DNA of 64,000 bases from Ursus arctos (Eukaryota; Chordata; Mammalia; Carnivora; Ursidae), in the NCBI RefSeq assembly GCF_023065955.2, contig NW_026622985.1, positions 70,979,931-71,043,930 on the forward strand, read 5' to 3'. Position numbers and translations under genes: made by a program. Positions within the stretch are counted from its first letter, which is position 1; the number at the start of each line of letters is the position of its first letter. Of the stretch, positions 14,965 to 25,659 are shown piece by piece. The notes beneath the pieces are model-generated. The model saw only the letters and a program-made list of their open reading frames with translations. It ran no database searches and was not told the DNA's origin.

Positions 14965-16464
14965 CAAATACTGGCACCGGATGATCGCGTATGAAATTGG
15001 AGGAGAACACAGTTTCTGCTTCAGAAAACAAGGATGAGTAATGTTTATTTTTAAAAGGGAGAATTTTGATAAGAGGAAAGAAGGACGCTCGGATGGGTCT
15101 GGATACATGGCTTCCTGGCAGTGGTCAAATTGTGTGAAAGGTACTTCACATCCTTGAAGATTTACCACTTGTGTTTGCAAGCCAGATCTTCCTGAAAACT
15201 TTTTCCTTTTGGTAGTAATTGGAAAGGTGGCTGCCCACGTCAGCCAGCGTAATCGTTCAACTTACTGTGTAGTGAGGCTTGCTAATGTGTATTGTTGGAG
15301 GACAACTGTAATCCTACTAGTTAGAGATATGATTAAGTAAAGATAGTTGGAAACTTTAGTGGTTTATGTAAGTTTATATCCCTTTGCCTCTACTCTTCCC
15401 AAGATATTTAAAAACACAACTCTATCGTCTATTACGCAGACTGTTCTGATTTGAAGCAAGTATTAGCATGCTGCAAAAGTCACAAGTCAGCTCGTCTAAA
15501 TACATACCATATAACATCTAGGTATCAGGAGAGAGAACTTCCTGATCTGGGAAATCTGTGTTAATACCACTCACTGCTTTACCAAAAATCCAAACAATTC
15601 AGACAATTAGAATACATCCCATACCCAGGAAGAGGGCTGTTACAGTCCCACGTGGGGGACAGGATAATTCCTTCGATGCAGAAGTTGACATGACTTTCCC
15701 CAGCTTCCAGAAAGTAACAGGCTCATAAGACCTTTGAACAGAAGGATGGCTAGAAAAAAAAAATGCTTAATGCAAATTGGCGCAAGAAATCCTTCTTACC
15801 CCCAGAAACTCTGGGAAAAGAGTATGTAAGCAGATAGGCTGTGGGCGCTACGGGTAGATGTACATGAAATCCAAAGATATAGGTATACATAGAGTAATGT
15901 GCAGTTTCAGGCTCGCTCTAGGCATTTCCTACTGTGTAGACTGAGCGGGGACAGATAATCAGTTAATGGGAGACACAGGAAAGAGTCAATCAATTCATTT
16001 TATATGCTTCTGTTTAAAAGTTTGTGATGCAAATAAAATTTTCTCTAGGAAATATTTATTTTAATATTTCAAACACATATAAATGGCTGTATTTTAAGAT
16101 GATTATATTATGAATTATATTTGTATTAAAAGAATTTTATATTTGAAATGTTGGCTTTTTATGGCACTAGCTATTTTTATGATATGTTAAAACTGAAGGA
16201 AAAAGGACTGGGGGGCTATTGACCAGGGGTTATGAATTACCTTGATGGTGTAGAGAGAAGCATTGGGGCTCACAAAGATTTGCACATCTGTATGATCCCT
16301 GCCAGCGCACAGGCTCCCTCTTAGAAAATCGTACCACAAAATCTGACCGCTCCTATCAAAGACACATGCCTTCCAAACTCCAAACTAACTGTTGAGATTG
16401 CATTCTATTTATTACTGTAAGAAAATATCATGTGCCAATAAAATCCATATATTTGTGTGAAACT
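14956..16464 (+). other. CFTR: CFTR 3'UTR
   Basis: About 1.5 kb lies between the stop codon and the likely cleavage site, close to the human 3'UTR length. No mobile element interrupts it. It becomes very AT-rich after 16010 and contains ATTTA-type elements near 16050. An upstream AATAAA at 16032-16037 could give a shorter transcript. TACTGTA near 16414 fits a 7-mer seed match for miR-101/144; this is a motif match only. Confidence 0.85.
16437..16442 (+). terminator. CFTR: CFTR poly(A) signal AATAAA
   Basis: The AATAAA is followed by ATCCATATATTTGTGTGAAA and then a GT-rich stretch (CAGATGTGTTC), the normal layout of a cleavage site about 20 bases downstream. The surrounding sequence resembles the human CFTR transcript end as I recall it. 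Confidence 0.85.
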
Positions 16465-16602
16465 TTGCTGTCTTCAGATGTGTTCATTAATCATGTCTCT
16501 TTGATCTCTTACTTCAGCCTTTAAGGGTCTTGGAACACAAAACACGAATCATTTCTTTAAATACAGCTTCTTGAGAATTCCACATAAATTAAGATGCTCT
16601 TA

Positions 16603-16779
16603 GGGGCACCTGGGTGGCTCAGTCGGTTAAGTGTCTGCCTTCAGCTCAAGTCATGATCCCAGGGTCCTGGGATCAAGACCTGCATTGGGCTCCCTGCTCA
16701 GCGGGGAGTCTGCTTCTCCCTCTGCCCCTCACTCATGCTCTCTCTCTCTCTCAAATAAATAAATTAAAAAGTCTTTAAA
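16603..16779 (+). mobile_element. CAN-SINE, older subtype, sense
   Basis: The complete element goes from GGGGCACCTGGGTGGCTCAG through a CT tract to AAATAAATAAATT. The 17-base duplication AAATTAAGATGCTCTTA at 16586-16602 and 16780-16796 is perfect. It lies about 140 bases beyond the CFTR poly(A) site. Confidence 0.95.
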
Positions 16780-16799
16780 AAATTAAGATGCTCTTAAAA

Positions 16800-17340
16800 A
16801 ATAATTTCTTTTTAAAAATTGTGGTAAAAGATACATTACCTAAAATTTAGCATTTTTGAGTGTACCATTCTGTCGGCTTCCATACATTCCCATTGTGGTA
16901 CAGTCATCCTTACCATCCCTCCACAGAACTTTTTTCATCTTGCAAAACTGAAACGGAAGCCATTCAACAAAAACTTCCCTTTTTCCCTCCTCCCAATCCT
17001 AGGCAAACTTGCTCCATTCCACCTTTTGTCTCTATGAATGTGACGACTCTAAGTATCTCATGTGAGTGAAATCATAGAATGTTTGTTCTTTTGCAACTGG
17101 CTTTTCTCACTTATCATGTCTTCACAGTTCATCATCTTGCAGCATATGTCAGTTTCCTTACTTTCTAAAGCTGAGTATTCCACTGCATGTATGGACCACA
17201 TTGTGTTTATTCACTTGTCAACTTTAGTTGCTTTCACCTTTTGACTATGTTGAATAACGCTTTTATGAACAGGGGTGTACAAATACCTTTTTGTGTTCCC
17301 CGCTTTCATGCCTTTGGACACATTTGAGGTTATTTTGTTT
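16800..17340 (-). mobile_element. Old L1 3'-end fragment, antisense
   Basis: On the plus strand the order is TTGTGGTAAAAGATACATTA, TCCCAATCCTAGGCAAACTT, CTCATGTGAGTGAAATCATA and GCTGAGTATTCCACTGCATG. That is the reverse complement of an old L1 3'UTR. Short open frames here are shadows. Confidence 0.75.
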
Positions 17341-17344
17341 TAAA

Positions 17345-17714
17345 GTTGAGACTAATAGAATACAAAAGATGTATATTCTGCAAGGGTCCATTTATGTATT
17401 TGAAAGCCTTTTCAAATAGTGGTAGCTATCTGATAGCTCTTCCATGAGCAAATCTCATCAAAGGAAGTAGTATTCCTGGAAGCTGAGTGGTTTCTCTTTG
17501 TTTAAGTCCGTGTGTTTAACTGATGAGGCTTCCTAGGTTCCCCTTTCTTCCTTGCAGAGTTTCTTCATGTCAGATGCAGGGGCCAGGGTGTGGTAGATAG
17601 AAAGTAGACCCCTACCAAGTCCTCCAACCTTGTCTTTCCTTATTTGGAGAGGTTTGTTTTCACACATGACCCCAAGAGGGCAGTCTCAGAGCATGCTCTA
17701 TTCTAATCATTCTA
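17345..17714. other. Unique island between two L1 copies
   Basis: About 370 bases of non-repetitive DNA are preserved between two L1 relics downstream of CFTR. The island contains a CTCF-like motif at 17667-17685, which is listed separately. No coding signal is seen. Confidence 0.6.
17667..17685 (+). promoter_or_regulatory. Candidate CTCF site downstream of CFTR
   Basis: TGACCCCAAGAGGGCAGTC matches the CTCF core CCASYAGRKGGCRS at about 12 of 14 positions. Human CFTR is flanked 3' by CTCF-dependent enhancer-blocking sites; whether this is the counterpart is unknown. The call rests on motif only. Confidence 0.35.
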
Positions 17715-19341
17715 ATTTTTTTTTTTAATTAGTATACGTTATATTTTAGTGCAGTTTTTAGTTCACAGCAAAATAGAGCAAAAGGTACAGAGTCCGAATA
17801 AACTCCTTGCACCCCCATATATACAACCTCCCCCCGTCAACATTCCACACTAGAGGGGTACATTTTTTATAGTCAATATATCGTTATCACCCAAACTCCA
17901 TGGTTTACATTAATGTTCACTTTTGGCAAACCCCTATTCATCGGCTCCTTCTCCCTACCCCCAGGTAACAACTGACCTTTTTACTGTTTCTGTAGTTTTG
18001 CCTTTTCTAGAATGCCATATAGTTGGAATCATACAGTATCTTCAGATGGGCTTCTCTTAGTAATATGCATTTAAATTTCCTCTTTAAGACATGGAGCCAT
18101 GTCTTTTCATGGCTTGATATCTCATTTCATTTTAGTGCAGAATAATATTCCATTACCTGGATGTGCCTACTGAAGGATGTCTTGGTTGCTTCCAAGTTTT
18201 GGCAATTATGAATAAAGCTGCTGTAAACATCCTTGCGCAGGTTTTTGTGTGGATGTAAGTTTTCAACTCCTTTGGGTAAATACCAGGAGTCTTATGGTAA
18301 GAGTATGTTTAGTTTTGTTAAGAAACCATTACACTGTCTTCCAGAGTGGCTGTCCTATTTTGCATTTTCACCAGCAGTAAAGGAGAGTTCCTATTTCCCA
18401 GGCACTTTGCATTGTCAGTGTTTGGGAATTTGACCATTCTAGTGTAGATGTATAGTGGTATCTCATTGTTTTAGTCTGCATTTCCCCTATGACACATGCT
18501 GTCGAGTGTCTTTTCATATGCTAATTTCCCACTTATATATCTTCTTTGGTGGGGTTTCTGTTCTGGTCTTCTGTGCATCTTTCAATTGGGTTGTTTGTTT
18601 TGTTATTGGTGAGTTTGAAGAGTACTTTGTGTATTTTGGATAATAGTCCCTTCTCGGATGTGTCTTTTACAAATATTTTCTCCTAGTCTGTGGCTTGTCT
18701 TTTTATTCTCTTGACATTGTCTTTTGCAGAGCAGGAGTTTTAAATTTAAATGGAGTCCAGCTTATCAAGTTTTCTTTCACCGATTGTACCTCTGGTGTTG
18801 TATCTAAAAAGTCATCATCATGCCCAAGGTCATCAGGTTTTTTACTATGTTGTCTTCTACAAGTTTTACAGTTCTGCATTTTACATTTGGGTCTGCGATC
18901 CATTTTGAATTAATTTTTGTGAAGAGTGTAAGTTCTGTGTCTATTCATTTCTTAGCATGAAGATGTCTAGGTGTTCCAGCACCATTGGTGAAAACACTTT
19001 TCTCTATTGTATTGCCTTCCCTCATAGTCACAGGTAAGTTGATCATATTTATGTGGGTCTAGTTCTGGGCTCGCTGCTCTGTTCCACAGAACTACTTGTG
19101 TATACTTTTGCCAGTACTATATTCTTGATTACTGTAGCTTTGATAGAATATCTTGAAATTGGGTAGTGTCAGTTCTTGGACTTCATTCTTCTTCATTATT
19201 GGTTAGGTATTCTAGGTCTTTATTTTTTCTCTGTAAACTTTAGAATCAGTTTGTTGATATCCACAAAATAACTTGCTGGGATTTTGATTGGGATTGTGTT
19301 GAAACTATAAATCAATTTGGGAAGAACAACAACTTGACAAT

Positions 19342-19387
19342 ATGACAATATGGAGTCTTCCTACATGACAATATGGAGTCTTCCTAC
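19342..19387. repeat. 23-bp perfect tandem duplication in L1
   Basis: ATGACAATATGGAGTCTTCC plus TAC occurs twice head to tail (19342-19364 and 19365-19387). The identity of the copies suggests a recent local slippage inside the L1 relic. Confidence 0.9.
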
Positions 19388-19757
19388 CCATGAACATGGA
19401 TCTCTCCTTATTTAGTTCTTTTTAGATATTATTCATCAAAATTTTCATCAAAGTTTATTATAGTTTTTCTCATATATAGATTTTATGTATATTTTGGTAG
19501 ATTTGTAACTATTTCATTTTTGGAGGGCTGCTAATATAACTGGCAATGTGATTTTAATTTCTAATTCCACTTGTTTATTGCTAGAAATAGGAAAGTGATT
19601 GAATTTTGTATATTAACCTTGTATCCTGCATCCTTGCTATATAATCACTTAATAGTTTCAAGAGGGTTTTTTTTTCAATTCTTTTGAATTTTCTACATAT
19701 ATGATCATGTCTTCTGTGAGGAAAGACAGTTTTATTTCTTCCTTTCCAATCTGTATA

Positions 19758-19969
19758 TATTTTTTAATTTTTATTTTTTTAGATTTATGTATTTGAAGAG
19801 AATGTGAGCCAGCATGGAGTGGGGAGGGGCAAAAGGAGAGAGGGAATCCCAAGCAGACTTCCCCCTGAGTGTGGACCCCAACGTGGAGCTCTGATCTCAA
19901 GAACCTGAGATCATGACCTGAGCTGAAATCAAGAGTCAGACACTTAACCAACTGAGCCACTCAGGGTCC
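19758..19969 (-). mobile_element. CAN-SINE, older subtype, antisense
   Basis: The reversed tail (TTTTTTTAGATTTATGTATTT), the GATCATGACCTGAGCTGAAAT body and the head in reverse are all present. CCAATCTGTATA at 19746-19757 and CCAATCTGTGTA at 19970-19981 form the target duplication. Confidence 0.92.
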
Positions 19970-20298
19970 CCAATCTGTGTACCTTTTATTTCCTTTTTTT
20001 GTCTTGTTCCATAGTTAGGACTTCCAGTAGGATGCTGAAAGCAATGGTGAGAGGGGACATCTTTGACTTGTTCTTGATCTTACTGGGAAAGCTGTTTCTC
20101 ACCATTAAGTATGTTGGCTGTAGGGTTTTTGTGGATGTTCTTTATCAAGCTGAGGACATTCCCCTCTATTCTTACATTGCTGAGGGTTTTTATCAGGAAT
20201 TGGTGTTGGATTTTGTCAAATGCTTCTTCTGTATCTATGGATATAATCACGTGGTTTTTTTCTTATTTAGCCTGTAATTTTGATAGATTACATTAATT

Positions 20299-20500
20299 TA
20301 TTTTCTTAAAAAAATTATTTATTTTAGAGAAAGAGTGCAGGGGGTGGGGAGGGGCAGAGGGAAAGGGCGAGACAGTCTCAAGCAGACTCCACACTGAGCA
20401 TGGAGCCCAACGGGGGGCTTAGTCTCATGACCCCAACATCACAACCTGAGCTGAAACCCAAGAGTTGGATGCTTAACTAACTATGCCACTCAGGCACCCT
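20299..20500 (-). mobile_element. CAN-SINE, older subtype, antisense
   Basis: The element has a reversed A-tail, then GGGGAGGGGCAGAGGGAAAG, then a reversed head ending CACTCAGGCACC. GATTACATTAATT at 20286-20298 and GATTACATTAATT at 20501-20513 are identical target duplications. Confidence 0.93.
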
Positions 20501-20826
20501 GATTACATTAATTGATTGTCAAATGCTGAACCAGCCTTGCATACCTAGGATAAGTCCCACTTGGTCATGGATTAAACTTGCTAATATTTTGTTGAACATT
20601 TTGCATCTATGTTTATGAGAGATAATGATCTATAGTTTTCTTTGTTCATTTAAGGATTAGGGTAATGATGGTTTCAAAAAATGACTTAGAAATTATCCCC
20701 TCTGCTTCTATCTTCTGAAAGAAATTGTAGAGAACTGATAGAATTTCATCCTTAAATATTTGGTAGAATTCACCAGTGAACTCATCTGGGCCTGGTGCTT
20801 TTTGTTTCAGAAAATAATTAATTATT

Positions 20827-21043
20827 GGGGCACCTGGGTGGCTCAGTCGGCTGAGGGTCCGACTCTTGATTTCAGCTCAGGTCATGATCTCAGGGTCCTG
20901 GGATTAAGCCCCATGTCAGGCTCTGCAATCAGTGGGGAGTCTGCTTGAGGATTCTTTCTCTGTCCCTCTGCTCCTTCACCCATTCACAACTCTCCTTCTC
21001 TCTCTCTCTCTCTCAAACAAATAAACGTTAATAAAAGAAAGTT
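20827..21043 (+). mobile_element. CAN-SINE, older subtype, sense
   Basis: The head GGGGCACCTGGGTGGCTCAG and a long CT tract are followed by a degraded A-rich tail. ATTAATTAT occurs on both sides (20817-20825 and 21044-21052). Confidence 0.92.
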
Positions 21044-21093
21044 ATTAATTATCATTTCAATATCTTTAATAGACTTATTCAGATTGATGATTC

Positions 21094-21292
21094 TTTTTTT
21101 TTTTTAAGATTTTGTTTATTTATTTGACAGAGAGAGACAGCCAGCGAGAGAGGGAACACAAGCAGGGGGAGTAGGAGAGGAAGAAGCAGGCTCCTAGTGG
21201 AGAAGCCTGATGTGGGGCTCAATCCCAGAATGCCGGGATCACACCCTGAGCCGAAGGCAGACGCCTAATGACTGCGCCACCCAGGCGCCCCC
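21094..21292 (-). mobile_element. CAN-SINE, young subtype, antisense
   Basis: The reversed tail TTTTTTTTTTTAAGATTTTG is followed by the reversed CTCCCCCTGCTTGTGTTCCC diagnostic block and the head ending CCACCCAGGCGCCCC. CAGATTGATGATT and CAGATTGATTATT form the target duplication. Confidence 0.93.
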
Positions 21293-21826
21293 CAGATTGA
21301 TTATTGTTTTCATGTTTTAGCAGATTATATCTTTCAAGGAATTGGTCCATTTCATCTAGGTTATCAAATGTATGGGCATAGAGTTTTCCATAATATTCTT
21401 TTATTATCCTTTTAATGTCCATGGGATCAGTAGTGATTTCCCCTCTTTCACTTCTGATATTAGTGATTTATGTCCTCTCTGTTATTTTTGTAGTTAGCCT
21501 GGCTAGAGGCCTATCTACTTAATTGATCTTTACAAAGAACCAGTTTTTTGTTTTGTTGATTTACTTTATTGATCTCCTATTTTCAATTTCATTAATCTGT
21601 TTTACTTTAATTATTTTCTTTCTTCCACCTAATTTAGATTTAATATGCTCTCCTTTTTTAGTTTTCTAAGGTGGAAGCTTAGATAATTAAGTTTAGATCT
21701 TTCTTCTTCTCTAATATATTCATTCAATGCTGTAAATTTCCACCTAAGCACTACTTTTGCTTCATGCCACAAATTTTGATAAGTTGTATTTTATGTTTAT
21801 ACATTTCAAGATATTATTCATCTATG

Positions 21827-22035
21827 GGGGCGCCTGGGTGGTGCAGTCGTTAAGCATCTGCCTTTGGCTCAGGGCATGATCCTGGCGTTATGGGATCGAG
21901 CCCCACATCAGGCTCCTCTGCTATGAGCCTGCTTCTTCCTCTCCCACTCCCCCTGCTTGTGTTCCCTCTCTCGCTGGCTGTCTATCTCTGTCAAGTAAAT
22001 AAATAAAACCTTTAAAAAAAAAAAGTTAAAAAAAA
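21827..22035 (+). mobile_element. CAN-SINE, young subtype, sense
   Basis: The element has a GGGCGCCTGGGTGGTGCAGT head, the diagnostic CTCCCCCTGCTTGTGTTCCC block and an A-rich tail. A perfect 19-base duplication AAGATATTATTCATCTATG lies at 21808-21826 and 22036-22054. Confidence 0.95.
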
Positions 22036-23092
22036 AAGATATTATTCATCTATGTTGAGGTTTCTTGACTCATATGTTATTTAGAAATGTAATGTTTAAT
22101 CTCAAAGTATTCTGGGATTTTCCAGCTTTTTTCGTTGTTGTTGATTTCCAGTTTAATTCCATTGTGGTCTGACAACATGTAATTTCTTTTCTTTCAAATT
22201 TGTTAAGGTGTTTTATGGTTCACGATGGGATCTAACATAGTGAATTTTCCATGTGAGGTTGAGAAGAGTTTGTATTTTGTTGTTGTTGGATGAAGTATTC
22301 TATAGATATCAATTGTATCTAGTTGATTAATGGTACTATTAAGTTCTACCATGCCCGCACTGATTTTCTGTCTGCTGAATCTTTTATTTACTTTGGAGGG
22401 GTACTAAAGTCTCCATCTGTAATAGTAGATTCATCTATTTCAGTTTCTCTTTAAGTTCCATCAGTTTTTGCTTTGTGTATTTTTATGTGCTGCCATTGTT
22501 GGGCACACGTGCGTTAATGAGTAAGTTACCCTGCTATAACTTTCTTCATGCTTTTATTTTTAATCCATGTTTCTTTATATTAAAAGTAGGTTTCTTATAG
22601 ATAACATATAATTGGGTCTTATTTTTTTTTCCCTCTGACAACCTCTATCTTTTAGTCAGTGTTTCTAGACCATTAAAATGTGTAATGATTATTGATATAG
22701 TTCAATTAATAGCTACTGTATTTTTTTACTATTTTCTATTGGCTATTTTTGACATTCTCACTTTTTCTTCCCTTTGTGGCTTTGAGGATTTTGTATGATT
22801 CCATTTTTTCTTTCTTAGCATATCAATTGTACTTTTTTTTTTTTAAGTGGTCATTTTGAAATTTGCAATATGTGTTTACAACTAATCCGAGTCCCCTTTA
22901 ATAACACTATACCACTGCATTGGTAATACAAACACCTCAGGAAAACAAAATATTACTAATTCCTCTTTCTTGTTCCCTGTATCATTGCTGTCATTAATTT
23001 CATTTCATTTATACATAAGCATGTTTATATACGTAGTATATGTAATCAAATACATTGTTGTTACTACTTGTTGAGCAGCCTATAATTTTTTT

Positions 23093-23268
23093 GAGAGAGA
23101 GAGACCGTGAGCAGGGTGGAGGGGCAGAGGGAGAGGAAGAGAAAGAATCCCAAGCAGGCTCCGTGGCCAGCATGGGGCCCAAAGTGAGCTCAATCTCAGG
23201 ACCCTGAGATCATGACCTGAGCTGAAATCAAGTCAGATGCTTAACTGACTGAGCCACCCAGGCACTCC
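23093..23268 (-). mobile_element. CAN-SINE, older subtype, antisense
   Basis: The reversed GAGAGAGAGACC tail, the CTGAGATCATGACCTGAGCT body and the reversed head ending CACCCAGGCACTCC are present. CAGCCTATAATTTTTTT and CAGGCTGTAATTTTTTGA are the diverged target duplications. It lies about 40 bases from the RPL39 retrocopy. Confidence 0.9.
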
Positions 23269-23310
23269 CAGGCTGTAATTTTTTGATCAATTAAGAACAA
23301 GAAAAATAAG

Positions 23311-23712
23311 CTGTCCTTCTCTCCACCATCGTGACATGTGCAGTTGACTGTTCCTCACCGTGCCTTCTCCCAAGATTTTCAGGATCAAGTGATTCCTGGC
23401 CAAGAAACAAAAACAGAATTGTCCCATTCCCCCAGTGGATTTGGATGAAAACTGGTAACAAAATCAGGTACAACTCCAACAAGAGACATTGGAGAAGAAC
23501 CAAAGCCTTGGTCTGTAAGGAATCACACATGAGACGGTATAAGTATTTATGTTGCATGAAGGTCACTTGCTTGTATCATATCACTCTGTAAATATCACTG
23601 TACTTGAACAATAGACATGTTTTATCAGAAAAATGATTTTTCTGTTACTTTGTTTCTGCACCAGTTAGGTCGATTCAGTAATAAATATGTGAGATCTTTC
23701 ATTTGGAAAACA
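23311..23712 (+). pseudogene. RPL39P: RPL39 processed pseudogene
   Basis: The stretch corresponds to an intronless RPL39 mRNA (large-subunit ribosomal protein eL39, 51 residues). It includes 5'UTR-like sequence (CTCTCCACCATCGTG), the body and a 3'UTR with AATAAA at 23680-23685. The signature [13 protein letters not shown] is readable near 23470-23508. The copy is dead: the initiator is GTG at 23360, the codon for R10 is TGA at 23390-23392, an extra C at about 23430 shifts the frame, and another extra base near 23500 disturbs the end. The chance open frame through this region fuses wrong-frame 5' sequence. It is nested in an old L1. The A-tail has decayed and the target duplication is unclear. 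LINE-driven retroposition is inferred. Confidence 0.93.
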
Positions 23713-24522
23713 AAATAAAGAATAAGTAAAAGTTTTTATTTTACCTTTACTTATTCATTCTCTGATGTTCTTCCTTTTTTAATGTAGATCTGAGTTTCTG
23801 GCCTAAATAATTTTCCTTCTCTCTGAAGAACTTCTTTTAACATTTCTTTCAAGGTAGGTGTACTGGCTACAAATTCTCCCAATTTTTGTTTGTGTGACTG
23901 TCTTTATTTCTGCTTTACTTTTGTAGGATAGTTTTACAGAATTCTAGGTTGATGGTTTTGTTTTTTTTTCTCTCAATACTTTAAGTATTTCACTCCACTC
24001 TTCTTGCCTGCATGGTTTCTGAGGAGTAATTCTTATTTTTTTCTCCTCACAGGTTAAGTGTTTTTTCCTCTGGCATCTTTCAAGTTTGTTTTTTTTTTTA
24101 ATTGGTTTTCTGCACTTTGAATATGCCTAGGTGTGGGGTGGGGTTTTTTGGCATTTATCCTGTTTGGTGTTCACTGAGCTTCCTGGACCTGCGGTTTAGG
24201 TTTTGACATTAATTTAGGGAAGTTCTCAGTCATTATTGCCTCAAATATTTCTTTTGTTTCTTTCTCTCTTTCTTCTTCTGTATTCCAGTTCCAGGTGTAT
24301 TACACTTGTAATTATCCACAGTTCTTGGATATTCCCAGTTATATTTTTCCAGTCTATTTTTTCTATGCTTTTCAGTTTGGAGGTTTCTATTGTCATGTCC
24401 TCAAACTCAGGGATTCAGCCATGTTCCACCTACCAACGAGCTCGTCAAAGACGTTCTTCGTTTCTGTTACAGTGTTTTTGATCTTCAGCAATTCTTTTTG
24501 ATTCTTTATTAGAATTTCCACT

Positions 24523-24725
24523 GGGGCGGCTGGGTGGCACAGCGGTTAAGCGTCTGCCTTCGGCTCAGGGCGTGATCCCGGCGTTCTGGGTTTGAGCCCC
24601 ACATCAGGCTCCTCTGCTATGAGCCTGCTTCTTCCTCTCCCACTCCCCCTGCTTGTGTTCCCTCTCTCACTGGCTGTCTCTATCTCTGTTAAATAAATAA
24701 ATAAAATCTTTAAAAAAAAAAAAAA
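24523..24725 (+). mobile_element. CAN-SINE, young subtype, sense
   Basis: The head is GGGGCGGCTGGGTGGCACAG and the diagnostic CTCCCCCTGCTTGTGTTCCC block is present. The tail AAATAAATAAATAAAATCTT ends in a run of A. AGAATTTCCACT lies perfectly duplicated at 24511-24522 and 24726-24737. Confidence 0.95.
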
Positions 24726-25239
24726 AGAATTTCCACTTATCTGCTTACATTATCTACTTTTTCTTCTATCTTGTGTTCTTTTTTTTATTAGCGCCTTTAG
24801 GATATTAATCATAGTTTTTATGCATTCCTGGTCTGATAATTTCAACATTTCTGTCATATCTGCCTGTAGTCCTGATGCTTATTTAATCTCCTCGAAGTAT
24901 GTTTTTTTGCCTTTTAGTATCCTTTGTAATATTTATTCAAAGTCATACATGATGTAGTAGGAGAAAGGAGCTTTGGTAAATAGATCTTTAGTTATGTAGT
25001 AATAACGTCTGGGAGGAGGAGAACATTCTGTAGTCCTCTAATTAGGTCTCAGTCTTTTGGTAAGCCTGTGTTTCTAGACTGCGAACTTCACTAGTGCTGC
25101 TTAGCTTTTTCTCCTCTTTTAAGTGGAGTAGGACAGCTAGAATAGACTGGTATTGGATATTTCTTTTCCTCACGTAGGTTGGGCTCTGATAAAATAGTTT
25201 CTCCATAGGTAGGCCTTGGTAAGAAGAACAATGCTCTGG

Positions 25240-25259
25240 GTGTGTGTGTGTGTGTGTGT
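25240..25259. repeat. (GT)n microsatellite
   Basis: Ten uninterrupted GT units lie in the 5' region of the L1 relic. Confidence 0.95.
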
Positions 25260-25659
25260 TTTCCAAATGGTTAGTTTAACCCTCATTCTGCTAAGAGCAA
25301 GAGGGAACTTTTACCCATTTTTACTGTGAGTACCTGTTTGAGCTCCTGAAGGTAAAACTCATGGAAGTGTGTGTTTCTCTCCTCTGAAGACTGAGTCTCC
25401 TTACAATTTTCATCTCTCAGGCTTATCCACACTGAGCCTCTAACAATTCATTAGTTATAGTTTAGGTTTTCCTAACCCGGTATTGGTTTCTACTCAGATA
25501 AGTTGTGAATCTCTGTATCCACCTGTCTGTTTCTCCAACTATGGGGTCAGCAGTTTGCCCTGTGATCTCACTTCTCTGACATATCTAAGAAGAGTTATTG
25601 TTTTTTCAGTTTCCTCAACTTTTTACTTGTTGTTAGGTTGGTTGGAGTCATGACTACTA

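Noticed and set aside
23331..23591. 86-codon open frame as a functional RPL39-like gene
   Set aside because: The real RPL39 frame has no ATG, has an early TGA and shifts; the long frame joins wrong-frame sequence.
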